Positions 53,705-64,000 of a stretch of DNA of 64,000 nucleotides are shown one piece after another (position 1 is the first letter of the stretch; each line of letters begins with the position of its first letter). Below the pieces are notes generated by a model that saw nothing but the letters and a program-made list of their open reading frames with translations, made no database searches and was not told the origin of the DNA. The position numbers and the translations under genes were made by a program. The stretch comes from Paragonimus heterotremus (taxonomy: Eukaryota > Platyhelminthes > Trematoda > Plagiorchiida > Troglotrematidae). The DNA lies in the NCBI GenBank assembly GCA_013368495.1, contig LUCH01000376.1, positions 163,391 through 227,390 on the forward strand. Direction: 5' to 3'.

Positions 53705-54896
53705 TGGACTGGCGGAGTGACTTATCAAGGCCCTTGCTTCAAAAGCTAGGAGTTTCGGAACTGTTTGAAGTGCTTGGGAGTCAAGAACGTTCGCACGATG
53801 CCACACCATCCTCACTCAAATGGACTGATGGAAAGCAACAGTAGAACAACCAAGGGGTGGTTGGCGGTGGAAAGAGTAAGCTGGGAAGAAACGCTACCAT
53901 TGATTCTGTTGGCCCACCTCTGTTCACCAAAATGGACAATGAAGAAGTCGCCGGTCGGGCTAATGTACGGGCGCGTACTGCGCCTGTCAGTCGATCAGGT
54001 TTTGTTGTAACTTGGTATACGGCCTACGTGCGCGTAAACAGACAACGGAACAACGGTTAGTGGAACGGTAGATAACGGAACGACGTTCAACGGCTCCGAA
54101 CGACGGACTACGAAATATGCGGGATTAATACGAATCTCCACGACCAACTCAACTACCCGATGCTAACGTTTGAACACAGAGAGAAGACAGGCCTCTGGAC
54201 AGAGCCACTTTATCACTCAATCCGACGGCCACACGGTCACAAACTAGACCACGTTTAAAGGTTTCGTGATCAATCAAGAACATGGTAAGAAAGCAGACCA
54301 GACAAAGATTCACACAGTACGGTGATGTCCAAATTAAAAGACGTGCATGTGGGCGGGGCCCCAGAATTTGGCACAAAGTTTGAGAACGCACGTGATGGGG
54401 GACGTGGCACATAACCGTGCAGACTGTGAAGGTCACTACAATCAGTAGTGAGTTAGGCCACTGCGAAGTCAAATAAAACGGTATTTTCGGGGAATTAGGT
54501 TCTTCCCCGACAGGTTTATGGGAACACCGACGGATGAGCACGCGTGAATTATCAGAAGCTCGTAGAGTGGCTAACCAAAACTCGACGAACGCACAAGATG
54601 TTTCTAAGGGGAAGTCAACGGCAAGGTTGTTGAGTCGAAAGGCTGTATTTGAAATTGGCCCGAAGGTTAAATACAGAAACCGGCTGTGTCCAGGCGCAAC
54701 AGGACCCGGATCTAGGAAGTTCCTGGCAAAGTGGAGAAAACCGTATGTAGTAGTGGACCGCCGTGGCTCAGTATATCTGATTAAGAGTGAGAAGAATCAA
54801 CATCCGAGGCCGGTACGCAGATCGTCGAGAGAACGAAGGGAACCTGAAAGGCTTTTGCTGCAGCTGAGACAATCTTTCCGGGGGAGAGGAATGTAG
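53705..54896 (+). mobile_element. Ty3/Gypsy LTR retrotransposon relic (integrase end)
   Basis: An integrase core remnant runs from 53705 with an in-frame stop at 53747-53749. It reads KCLGVKNVRTMPHHPHSNGL, then WEETLPLILLAHL and GLMYGR, the usual Gypsy order (LGVKK-RTTPYHPQSNG-VER ... LPLILLAYR ... LMYGR). The segment before it has YQGPCF where the catalytic Asp (SDxGxxF) belongs. After a frameshifted, repeat-rich stretch, 54534-54896 encodes the integrase C-terminus with FEIGPKVKYRN and KWRKPYVVVDRRGSVYLI, the GPY/F module. It is followed by a purine tract and possible LTR start TGTAGTGAGG near 54893. The relic is inactive; no gag, protease or RT is seen upstream. Confidence 0.75.
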
Positions 54897-55174
54897 TGAG
54901 GTGGAGCGGTCGTACGATACTACTCACACCACTGGTATGCAGTAGTAGGACCAGAGTACGGATTTTGACATTGGAGTAGCCGCAGAAAAAACACAAGAAG
55001 AAACGTCGGAGTACAGTATCGCATGAAATTGTTCTTGGTACGTACGGGGAAGTGAAGGAACTGAGCATTGGCGTTTGTGGCAACAGTGACGTTCTGGGCC
55101 CAGTACAATACGCAGATGAGTGTTTTTGTTTGTTGTCATGTTGAAACGCATAAGATATGTGTTGCTTTTCTTAG

Positions 55175-55402
55175 TAGATAACCCTTGCGCCATCCGTGTT
55201 CTTGGCTCACTGGTGTCTACTGCTCGTGCACTGCCAAATTGCCTTTCCACATCCATCACGGAAAATTCTCGCCGAGCTGATAACGACATCCCACCGACAA
55301 TGGAAGCTTCAATTTTAACCTTGAACAGTCTAATTAAAGTTAACACAACTATCCATCTATTGAGCACGGTATCGAGTGAATTAACTACTGGTTGCTTACA
55401 AG
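55175..55402 (+). CDS. Unidentified open segment with exon-like edges
   Basis: Acceptor-like GCTTTTCTTAG and donor-like CAAG|GTGCTC bound an open + strand frame with ALPNCLSTSITENSRRADND. The minus strand of the same DNA is also open (54924-55469), so openness alone is weak evidence. It may belong to an unknown gene or to LTR sequence of the neighbouring Gypsy relic. I do not recognise it. Confidence 0.2.
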
Positions 55403-56182
55403 GTGCTCGCTTAGTTGAACTAGTTGGTATCACGAAGCACAGGTTGCATAGGTACACTAACGTCATCAAATAAGGACTAGACCTACTACAAGTCGTCAGA
55501 TTTCCAACAGCATAACATCCTCGATGATTGTCATTAGGTGGACAAAAATTCCACTGCGATTACAAAACTTACGCCGTTTTCAGTGAGCGCGTAGGACTTC
55601 AGATAAATCAACTGCATGAAACGTTTTACTTTGGACCCAGACCGCCTAATCCAACTGATGTTACAAAACAACTTCTAACGTTCTTTGCTGATCGCTTCAT
55701 TTTGTCCCCGCTTTAGATAACTCGTAACCAAACTCGGAATCTGCCCAACTGATATGCATTCCAGTTTCAACATCATATGCACCATCTTCAGACCTTCACA
55801 CTAGTTTTGTTGGGAATGCTACTATCTTCAGTGTTCATTAGTTTTTTTCCAACAATTGCCGTTACGATTTCTATGAACGAATGGCAACAATTCGTGTTCC
55901 TTTACCTCTATGATTGTTTCATTCTGTTTTCCATTCTTCAAAACCTTTCTTTTGCTTACTCACAATAAAATTTGGCATTCAGCAATATTGAAAATTACAA
56001 GACCTTTGGTCTCACTATGCTTCGCTCACTTCTTAGAGTCAGTTATGTACAGGGTGGATCACCCAAGTGTATATTTTCGGCATTTTCCAACAATCCGTCT
56101 TTCTCTACTTGTCTACGAGTTCGTCAGGGAAAACTCTTACCATATTCTCTACACATCATGACACTTAAAGCAACCATGTCAG

Positions 56183-56278
56183 CTTACTGTGATTGTCACT
56201 TTGCTCTCCAAAGCTCAAGAATCAGTTCGACCAGTTGACATATATATGAGCTTATTTGACAATTTGAAGGAGACGGTG
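56183..56278 (+). CDS. Unidentified candidate exon (helical)
   Basis: A phase 0-0 segment between CAG and a strong donor GTG|GTGAGT. It encodes 32 residues beginning LTVIVTLLSKAQ and containing DIYMSLFDNLKETV; the frame stays open to 56464 if unspliced. The helical pattern is loosely reminiscent of dynein heavy-chain tail helices, but the similarity is too weak to name it. Confidence 0.2.
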
Positions 56279-57476
56279 GTGAGTTGTCTGGAAAGCTGCC
56301 AAAAGAACCTCCCTAAATTGAGACTGTTTAGTGACTTAGAAAACATTTTACACACATACTGGTTAATGGATAGTGAAAGATCACCATGTTTGATACAAAC
56401 CCTTTATTATCTCCAACAGCCTTCTTATTTCCATAGTTTCAACCACATACTGGAATGTTTTTAGTGTCTATTTTGGTCAGATGAACAAGCATGTAACGAT
56501 AACCATTAGATACGTATGAAGGAAGATCTCAAAGATAACTCAAATACATCTACAATCGAGACAAAGCTACAACTTCCCCAGTTATATCTGCATCCTTATC
56601 TCATACGTCAATTTTCACACGCACTCAAATCACACAACATTACAATCGAAGCAATAATTTCTGGAAGGTTCGGGCTGCTGGAAAATAAAACAACGCTCGC
56701 ATTCTTCAACGCTTTTTTAAAAAGAAGTCACATCAAGCATCTTCCATTTTTGATCATACATGCTGCTTAATTGAAGAGCACGAGTGGATTAACTTCTGCT
56801 CTCAACAAATGGCCTACTCCGTAGGACCATAAAAATATGTTCGGAAAACTCTTCCACCGCTTGATCTTGAAACTTACGCTGGTAGGTGAAGAGATTACTA
56901 GTAATAGAGAAGATACGCACGTAGCTTGGGAGAACCGTCGCTGGAACATACGACAGCGCGAGCCTGCGTCACCGTCCTTACTTGACACCATCCGATAACT
57001 AACCTCGGAAACCGAACAGGATTTTCTCAGTTTTTATATCCATTTGGTTACGTTATGCACCGACGTACCATTCACGAACTGGTGCCAATTTTGAAACAGA
57101 CAGTCGAGTGTCATTATGAAACAAGCCATAAATTCACGGCCTATGTACTTCATCACTGAAGAAACTAAGAAGTGACGACAAAACAACATTGTCTTAGTTG
57201 TCGTGAGGATTGAAGTAGCTCTGCTTCCGAAGAAAATTACATTTTCTCTCTGAGCGTTCATTCTTCAGATTCAACCCATTAATCTTCAAAGTCAAGGTGA
57301 ACAGCAAAAATAAGGACCTCCAGAAGTGTGCGCCTAGATTGCTGGCAATGTCCATCAACTGGACTACAAGCTCGTCATGTTTATCCACATGCCAATTACT
57401 CCTAACAATCGCGGATGTATTCATCGTATATTCACCCAGGTCCTATTGTGGTGGAGTATTAGACAGGAGGTGCCAG
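56279..57476. other. Unassigned sequence between candidate exon and tandem repeat
   Basis: Contains an open + strand frame at 56516-56770 (LYLHPYLIRQF, then AIISGRFGLLE) that I do not recognise and for which I see no convincing splice sites. Nothing else is supported. Confidence 0.4.
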
Positions 57477-57800
57477 TATTCCAATACTCGGCGAAATACC
57501 TCAACGCGGGGTGTGGAGGCACGTCCAAAATCCCAAGTCGGTCGGATCGGGGACACCATGGGCGACCGGATGAGTTATCGCTCGACTGGATCGGACCAAC
57601 GGGCAAGACATGGCAGGCAAAATGGGATGGACTACCAGGTCGGAGGCGCGATTATTTCAACATTCGGAGAAATATCTTAACACAGTCGGAGAACATAGTC
57701 AAAGCCCATAATGGATAGATTGCGGACAACACGAGCGACCGGACGAGATCGGACCAACGGACGAAGAATGGCAGACGCGAAACCCCTCGACAGAGGACGT
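57477..57800. repeat. Diverged tandem duplication, about 172-bp period
   Basis: Two adjacent copies share landmarks: TCGGCGAAATACCTCAAC and TCGGAGAAATATCTTAAC, GCGACCGGATGAG (57562) and GCGACCGGACGAG (57734), ATCGGACCAACGGGC and ATCGGACCAACGGAC. The region is clearly more GC-rich than its surroundings. Overlapping open frames here are by-products of the repeat. Confidence 0.7.
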
Positions 57801-57913
57801 CAGTTAAACACAAACTGGGCCGAAGTGCATACAGTGTATGAGCGGAAACCAGGGGTGTTGTGGACCGGACTTCTGATTCATAAATGTGAGCGCGTGCGTA
57901 GCATGACAACCAG

Positions 57914-58166
57914 CGCGTTGGACAATGAAGACTGTGCCTTATTGGACGCCTTTCTGCCATATTATTATCACGAGGGTTTTTCAAAAGCGATATTTGGTAA
58001 CCCACGCTTCACCTCGGTACAGGTTTCGCAAAAGTTTTATAACACCACTTCAGCGGACTTATCTTACACTCAACTACGAATGATTTCTGAACTGCAGCCG
58101 GTGTTCGTGTTATCTACCCAGAAATTCCGTCCATTTCTAAGAGAGATCTCGATTAAATTTCGTTAG
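57914..58166 (+). CDS. Unidentified open segment with candidate splice sites
   Basis: Open frame after CAACCAG encoding LLDAFLPYYYHEGFSKAIFG. A donor-like TTTG|GTAACC lies at 57996-57997, and a good acceptor ACCACTTCAG precedes a second open part, DLSYTQLRMISELQP. The frame ends at TAG after 58164. It has protein-like composition but no family that I recognise. Confidence 0.2.
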
Positions 58167-58659
58167 TCATTATATTCTTGTTTATAATACTGACGCAAAT
58201 ATTTATTCCTAGGCAATATACATATACTACGTTTGTCAATAGCAAAATGTAAACAGTGAGTCGGCTCTAGCTGGTCTCCACGCGATTCCTCTAGTGTTAT
58301 TGCTAAGAGTTCAACTAACCTGACGCTATTCATAATTTAATCGTACTATTTGGCAACTAACAGCAGAATGGTTGCGTGCATAAATAACAGGTGATAGCTT
58401 CAAAATAGGAAACTCATTTTCTGTCTGGTAACTTGTATCTCACTTATTGCGACTATCTCGTAAACGACTCTGGCAGTCATAAATTCCTAAGAAGCAAATA
58501 CAAGTTAATCTTTCAACGTTTTTGGTATATGTTCCAAGGTTCTTCAAGAAAACCAGGGTGAAATTGTTCTTAACTTAAATAGTAGCATATTTCAGTTTGA
58601 ACACAATTTCTATTTAATCACCCCATTCGTGCTTAGATGAATTTATCGGCTAGCTGACT

Positions 58660-58870
58660 TTGGAACTAAACTCGAGTTTCGCCCGTAGCAGACTATCAAT
58701 GGTAGATATTCCCATCTAGACCGGAATTTTCTCTCCAGCCCTTGTGTTTATGAGACTAGCGTGTTTATCACAACTTCATTAAGTTCAAAATAAACGTGAC
58801 CGATTACTCATATCAAAACGCCCAACCAAAATCTTGTGTGAATAGTAATCAGTTTGCCCGATTGTTTCGA
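58660..58870 (-). repeat. tRNA-like SINE-type repeat, family copy A
   Basis: On the minus strand CGCTAGTCTCATAAACACAAGGG resembles a tRNA anticodon arm and variable region. It is followed by a decayed B-box region and the family core GCGAAACTCGAGTTTAGT. The head side carries AATCTTGTGTGAATAG, shared with copy B. Confidence 0.55.
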
Positions 58871-61175
58871 AAGGGGAATAACTAACATTGTCCCACCAAA
58901 TCCAACCGTGATCGGGTCTTTTCAATTAGGTTGAAACTACCGCCTTTATTTAAAGCAATTTGTTCCCTTTATGAACTAGAATAAGGCAATGAGAAAATGT
59001 AAACCATGTGATGTTCTCCGCAGTAACATTTCGTACATTTTGCATCATTCTTTATGATAGGAATTGAACGTGATTTAAATTATTGACAGAAGTTTGGGAT
59101 TGAGATTATTTCAATCCACACTTGATCGTACTCTCAATCCCCGAACTCTTCTCAGTAGACACTTCCTACAAGCTTGCTTATCACATCATTCTCGGCACCG
59201 TTAATGTCCTCTTGAGGTACTGAGTATAATTTGAAAACAGTATGCAGGAGTGGTTCATAACTAGTTTTCACATCCAACTTTTTCGGCTGAGTGCAAAGAA
59301 ACAGAAGTGTCTAACGAACTCTTCGAGTGAACACGATTTTTAGAAGTAACACCAGACCTGCTTAATAAAAAGAGAGCACAACTGATAACTGACTACCGTC
59401 TTCCCCTTCAAACAGATTGTCTACTTAGCTTTCTTTGCAATGGAACACTGGATTCAAATTTTACTCCTCTCAAAGCTATTCTTGACGAAACTGACACTTA
59501 ACTTCTGACTCACCTTCTCATTAGCGAACCGTGTTCCCTGTCAAAATGATCGAACAATGTTCGCTTTACCTACAATCTAGTGTGACTGACCATTTAAGCA
59601 TGCGTTGTAACGTTGAATAATACGACCTCAAGCTATCCCGACTGATTGCAAAAGACTCAGCAATGAGGCACGACAAAAGTTGTCTAGTATATTGTCAATA
59701 GGGCATTATACATGAGATCAACACAGCAGCTGGCTTCATTGGCTTGGCTTCAGCAGTTTGACTTCGGCCTTGACCGACGACTGTGTTGGTCACCCCATGA
59801 CATGTTCCATGGTTGGTGTTCGGTCCATGCGTATGTCCTGTCTGGTACATTTGTTTGACCTTTCGCTGAGCGCCGTGATGCGCGTCCCAACTGAGATCAT
59901 TTTGTCTCGAGACGTTCGTGACAGTATTCTAAGCCGGTGGTATTTAATGTGAATCCGATGAAACAATTGTCTGCAAAGCTCCTACACAAAAAGGTCAGCC
60001 AAAGTTCATTCCTATTTGTGGCCAAAGGTATATACCATTGATGAGTTCTAACAACAGCCAGCCTTAAATTGCTTGTCTGTCTTCAAACAGTAACGACTAA
60101 TTGCTTACCTGACAGCAGTTGAACAGAAACGTTGAGTAATTCACAAGGTGCACAAACCGAAGCCGATTTCTCAATATATAGTTAGAAGAAAAACACCAGT
60201 AGTGAAGAGATAACAGTTCAAAAGTGAACTTGATATTATCTTCTAAATATTGATTAACCCTCTTGACAGCGCATATCGATTCAGTCAGTACTTTCTATTT
60301 TGTAAGTTTACTGGTTGACGTTTTCGTTAGGTTATCATTTAATTTTGCTACTGTACTTATAAATGTAAGCTGAATATTTACCGCTCACGTGATTTGTTTA
60401 CTAATCATTATTGGGCCAAATATGTCACACTTATACCACAATGTTGCAAAGCCATAGCAATGAAGATAACAGAGAAAGGATGCCATTACGATGTCAGACA
60501 AATCAATACTCAGTGTCAGACAACGTCCCAATTAAACAACGGGTCGGGTGCTGATTGTGGAAGAGCCAGTGCATTTTGAAACTTGGATAAAATGTAGTTG
60601 GATGCACTGAGTTGAAATGTTTAGTCCAATTCCAACAGTCTCCTCTATTGCCAAAGTGTGATAGCTCACTGTCTCAACTGGGCTGACCTAAGACAGTAAA
60701 TCGAACGGATAAACTCTTCGTCTAACGCGCCATTAATATAAAGCTGATATGTTCTATTCAGTGGATACCGTATCAAATTCCGTTTCTGCTTCCCTGGTAC
60801 GAATCTATGAAATTCACCCTAAGAATCATTTCATGTCCATTTCCGGTCATACTGTAGTGAAACAATGCAACATATAGGTTTAACAACCCAACTCCGCTGC
60901 ATCTTTAATACACCTCTGATTAATTTAATCTGGGTTGGATTATGATGATGAAGAATGTTCATCCCCATTGGTACTAACTAACTTCAGAGTGAACGTGTAA
61001 ACTGGTGCTTCACTGGTAAAAAAGCAGCTGGCTCGTAAGTTACAAGCATCTCTATTACGTGGTACTGTTTTACCAGCACAATACCATCTGGCTTGAGGAC
61101 TTCACAGATGTGTCGTCTACCATAAGCTTAAGCTATTTGGCTTGAGGACTCCAGATGTCTACCAAAATCTAGCAG
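58871..61175. other. Intergenic sequence without recognised content
   Basis: Short chance ORFs only. I see no gene, RNA or repeat. Confidence 0.5.
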
Positions 61176-61393
61176 GCCCAACATGGCCATTCGACCTATC
61201 TTTACCACGAAAGTTCCTTGATATCATCAGCTTCTCCAACAGTTCGTCGACATTCTTAAGCTTATATGAAATGAACTATCAAACTATAGCATCCGGGACA
61301 CCTACAAGTACTTACCAGTTCTTGAAGTGGCAGACATATCCCAAAGAAATTGTTCCTTTAGCGGTTGACCGTTGTTTACTGACGTATCCATGA
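61176..61393 (+). CDS. Unidentified open segment
   Basis: After an AG (TCTAGCAG) the + strand is open with TWPFDLSLPRKFLDIISF and FLSLYEMNY. The WxFDL...KFLDII pattern recalls a stretch of dynein heavy-chain tails, but no downstream match follows and the donor is unclear. Function unknown. Confidence 0.15.
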
Positions 61394-61421
61394 TTAAAAT
61401 AGCCCATTTTTATTTTATTAG

Positions 61422-61625
61422 TTTGGTAAACCCGTGGTCCATAAGTGCACAGCTCCAATTCTCAGAGACTTAACCCTTCTGTTCACACGAAATTTCAAGT
61501 TTTACCTCAACAGTGACAACTTTGAGCAAGGTGATGGAAAAGCAGCAGCAAGTTCACTGGACTCATTACTTGTTGACATTTTAATGGTGACATTGGAAAA
61601 AGATACACCAGACGACATCAGCTAA
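61422..61625 (+). CDS. Unidentified open segment
   Basis: Preceded by a good acceptor (TTTTATTTTATTAG). The open frame reads FGKPVVHKCTAPILRDLTLL and later SLDSLLVDILMVTLEK to TAA. Protein-like, amphipathic, not recognised; could be a terminal exon or chance. Confidence 0.18.
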   Translation, partial: FGKPVVHKCTAPILRDLTLLFTRNFKFYLNSDNFEQGDGKAAASSLDSLLVDILMVTLEKDTPDDIS

Positions 61626-63469
61626 ATCGTTTTTTGTACGTGACACCTGACGAAATACCCCAGGGTGGAATTGAAATCCTTCTGACCAAGTTTAGCCCAT
61701 TCCATAACACGTGAACAGGAGAGTGATAATTCAGTTGCCTTTCCTACTGAGATGGTTATCAGAATATCTAACGAGGCGCACAGTATAACGGAAGCCCACA
61801 CGAACCGAACAATATGTTCCGCTCCTTACCGATGCAACACATATGTTCTCTAGTTCGAACATTGTTCCACAAAGTTGAGAAAATATACACGATCGAAGCA
61901 ATACAGGAAGAAGCAGGGTTACTGAATTACGTGTTGTGTTCGAAAGACCATTGCGACCGGTTTACTACACATCACAGTCAAGTACTCGTTCATAGCGAGA
62001 CCGAACTCGGAGTACAGTAGGGGACATTGTTCATTGGGTTGTCCTACAACGGGAAACTTAACGACAAGGTTAAAAGAAGTTTCAACTTGAGTTTGAATCG
62101 CATGTGCAATACTGTCTGTGTCTCACAATACATACCAGTAGCATGCTCCTGTCCACAAACAAGAGGATGCACCCAATTCTGTCGTCTAGTCATTGTGTCC
62201 ATTCGGTCAACTGCAACTGCGATGATACGGACAGGTAGTTCGAGAAACTGTCAAAGGGTAACTGCCAAAGTCGCTGCACTATTAATTGAATCACCTGAAC
62301 AATAGTCACATGCTAACCAACCGAAGCTCCGCTTCAACGATCGCTAGGTATATACCCCAGCCGGATTGGTTTCACCCTTCCATGTGACCGCGACATGAAG
62401 CTGGGTGAACCTGCTCAGTTGTATTACAACCATGTTAACCACTTGCTGCAAGCCTTCGTTCTGTATCCAAATGAACCTCGTAGTTACTTTTCTCAATCAT
62501 GGTCAAGGTAGTTTTAGGAAGCCATGGGAATTATTCCTTAGGTTCCACTTAATCGTCCATTTATTTTGACTTCTAATTTAAAAATTAAACGCTTTGGTTA
62601 GCATATGTATGTCTCCATATCCTGCGGAATTTTTGTCATTCAAATACCGTTTTAATGCTTTATATGCAGATTTACGGTAACTTGATGTTAGCTTGCAACG
62701 TTCAATGGAGATAAGGGTATGTCCAGTGAATCGAATTCCATCAATTACTAAGAACAAGTTATACCATTCCAGCCACCTCCTATGGATACGGGTCCTTGAA
62801 AATAGGTGAATGGGATAAATGTGACACCGTTTCACAAAGGAAGATCACTCAGGTGACTGAGTGTACGTGGTGCTCGACACAAAAGGCACACAACTTTCTC
62901 CAGAAAACGCATACAAATTTCATTAGCTGAGGGAGAATTTGGTTTTCCTGGTACATCTTACGTTTTGATCAAGTTCATAATTCATAATTCACAAATGTAT
63001 GTCTACTCATGCAGAAAAATGTTAGGTTGACGGTCTCGTCATACCCGCGCAGCGGGCGTACCTCGACTGTTAAGATAACAAACCCTTTAATTCGGTGCAA
63101 CTGGCACTTGTGAACAATGGCAGACGCAAGCACATCCCATCACGCACACCACTTACTGTTTGTCCTACAGATATGCCAGTTAATCTCTGGTCCTGGTTAG
63201 AGGGCACGTCGAGGCCATTCGTGAGCCCGATTCGGTTAGGAAAGGCTTTTTCGACAAGCTCCTTGGTGTGCACTTCGGATTTTGCACCCGGGTGCACACT
63301 TGCGGCACGATCTGTACAGTATATGCAATAGTCTCACCTCCTTCAGTGGTCAGGGTTACACCAACGCACGCTGGCCTAACCATTGTCAAACCCTAGTGAC
63401 CATTGTTATGTTGCGTTGAATTTGGGGGATTCTGATTGTCTCCGATTGAACGCCACTCATATTCGACCG
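61626..63469. other. Unassigned sequence
   Basis: Short open frames on both strands (for example + 61814-62020, + 62027-62305) without recognisable domains. 63040-63400 is more GC-rich and may be older repeat DNA. Confidence 0.4.
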
Positions 63470-63710
63470 TAGTCGTTGCATTCAGATAAGCCTTTCGGCC
63501 CGCCCACTTCGTAAGGAGGCACGAGACTCGATTTTCTTTCTTATTAGGGTTCATCAGTGGTTCGTATCCCCGTGCCAGCAGGAATTTGGACCACGACCCT
63601 CGTGTTTGTGAGACGAGCATGTTAACGACGAAGCCAGTAACTTCACTCTAGGCGTAACCAGTCGATCATATTTAAATGCAATCTTGTGTGAATCGTATTC
63701 AGTACTGAGA
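63470..63710 (-). repeat. tRNA-like SINE-type repeat, family copy B
   Basis: Minus strand: A-box-like TGGCTTCGTCGTTAAC (complement of 63621-63636), then an anticodon-arm-like CTCGT/ACGAG stem around TCTCACAAAC. A B-box-like GGTCCAAATTCC (complement of 63581-63592) follows, and then the family core AATCGAGTCTCGTGC. The layout is that of a tRNA-derived SINE head plus a unique body. Divergence from copies A and C shows it is old. Confidence 0.6.
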
Positions 63711-63804
63711 AGTGCCTGATCGTGGAGTTATTGATTGGAGTTAACGGGACAGATTGTGTCTCCTACTGAGAAGATTGGGCAAGCTGAACACGATTCACAC
63801 AAGG
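63682..63804. repeat. Inverted repeat flanking the head side of copy B
   Basis: CTTGTGTGAATCGT (63683-63696) and its perfect complement ACGATTCACACAAG (63790-63803). Extended arms of 21 bp match at 19 positions, spaced by about 80 bp. The same motif occurs on the head side of copy A. Confidence 0.75.
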
Positions 63805-63839
63805 TCGTAGTTGAGTATTGTTACTTTCATATAGATTGA

Positions 63840-64000
63840 GCATCACCCACAACTGATAGCAGATGTCGCATTCCCATAGACTTTTCCAGTCAGCCCATTT
63901 CCAAAAGAAGCACTAGACTCGAGTTTCGCTCTCATTAGAGCTCGTCAGTAGTGCATATCATCGCCACTGCAGCCGGGACTTGAACCACGGACATGTTGTT
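63840..64000 (-). repeat. tRNA-like SINE-type repeat, family copy C (runs off the window)
   Basis: Minus strand: a good B box GGTTCAAGTCC (complement of 63976-63986), then the core GCGAAACTCGAGTCTAGTGC shared with copies A and B. The A-box side lies beyond the window edge. Confidence 0.55.

Noticed and set aside
54149..54541. 130-residue minus-strand open frame
   Set aside because: Lies inside the Gypsy relic on the opposite strand; no domain recognised.
54924..55469. 181-residue minus-strand open frame
   Set aside because: It overlaps an equally open + strand frame and possible LTR sequence. No domain was recognised and no splice or start context supports it.
61670..61760. Possible tRNA-like B box (GGATTTCAATTCC on the minus strand)
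   Set aside because: No convincing A box or anticodon arm at the right distance, and no second copy in the window.

Overview
The window looks like flatworm DNA, most likely a digenean trematode. It has AT-leaning, gene-poor sequence, very long introns, and decayed RTE-type LINE and Ty3/Gypsy relics of the kind common in fluke genomes. The assignment to trematode is inference; the species cannot be fixed from this sequence.

One gene dominates. Positions 71-49257 (+ strand) carry nine exons of an EGF-receptor (ErbB) family receptor tyrosine kinase. They cover the end of the ectodomain, the transmembrane helix, the juxtamembrane segment, the whole kinase domain and the C-terminal phosphotyrosine tail with its stop codon. 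Exons: 71-334, 4603-4959, 22345-22562, 27762-27958, 36311-36457, 37843-37940, 39772-40213, 46299-46676 and 49088-49257. Every intron is GT-AG, the phases agree at all eight junctions (0,0,2,1,1,0,1,1), and the total is 2271 nt (756 codons plus stop). The ectodomain exons lie upstream of the window. Residue numbers below refer to this 756-residue fragment. Unusual points are two N-lobe insertions, a Ser at the EGFR Cys797 position, a Ser gatekeeper, no activation-loop Tyr, and a long tail rich in Tyr motifs.

The introns (1.4-17.4 kb) hold mobile-element debris. Two minus-strand RTE-type LINE relics lie at 10.8-13.0 kb. A 374-bp copy of the 3' region of one of them is inserted at 44213-44586 between 11-bp target-site duplications. 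There are also tRNA-like SINE-type repeats and several microsatellites.

Downstream of the receptor (49.3-64 kb) are a Ty3/Gypsy integrase relic (53.7-54.9 kb), a diverged 172-bp tandem duplication (57.48-57.8 kb), and a second tRNA-like repeat family with copies at 58.7, 63.5 and 63.9 kb. A few + strand open segments have plausible splice sites, but I cannot assign them to a protein family. No CRISPR array, operon, bacterial gene or rRNA was seen.
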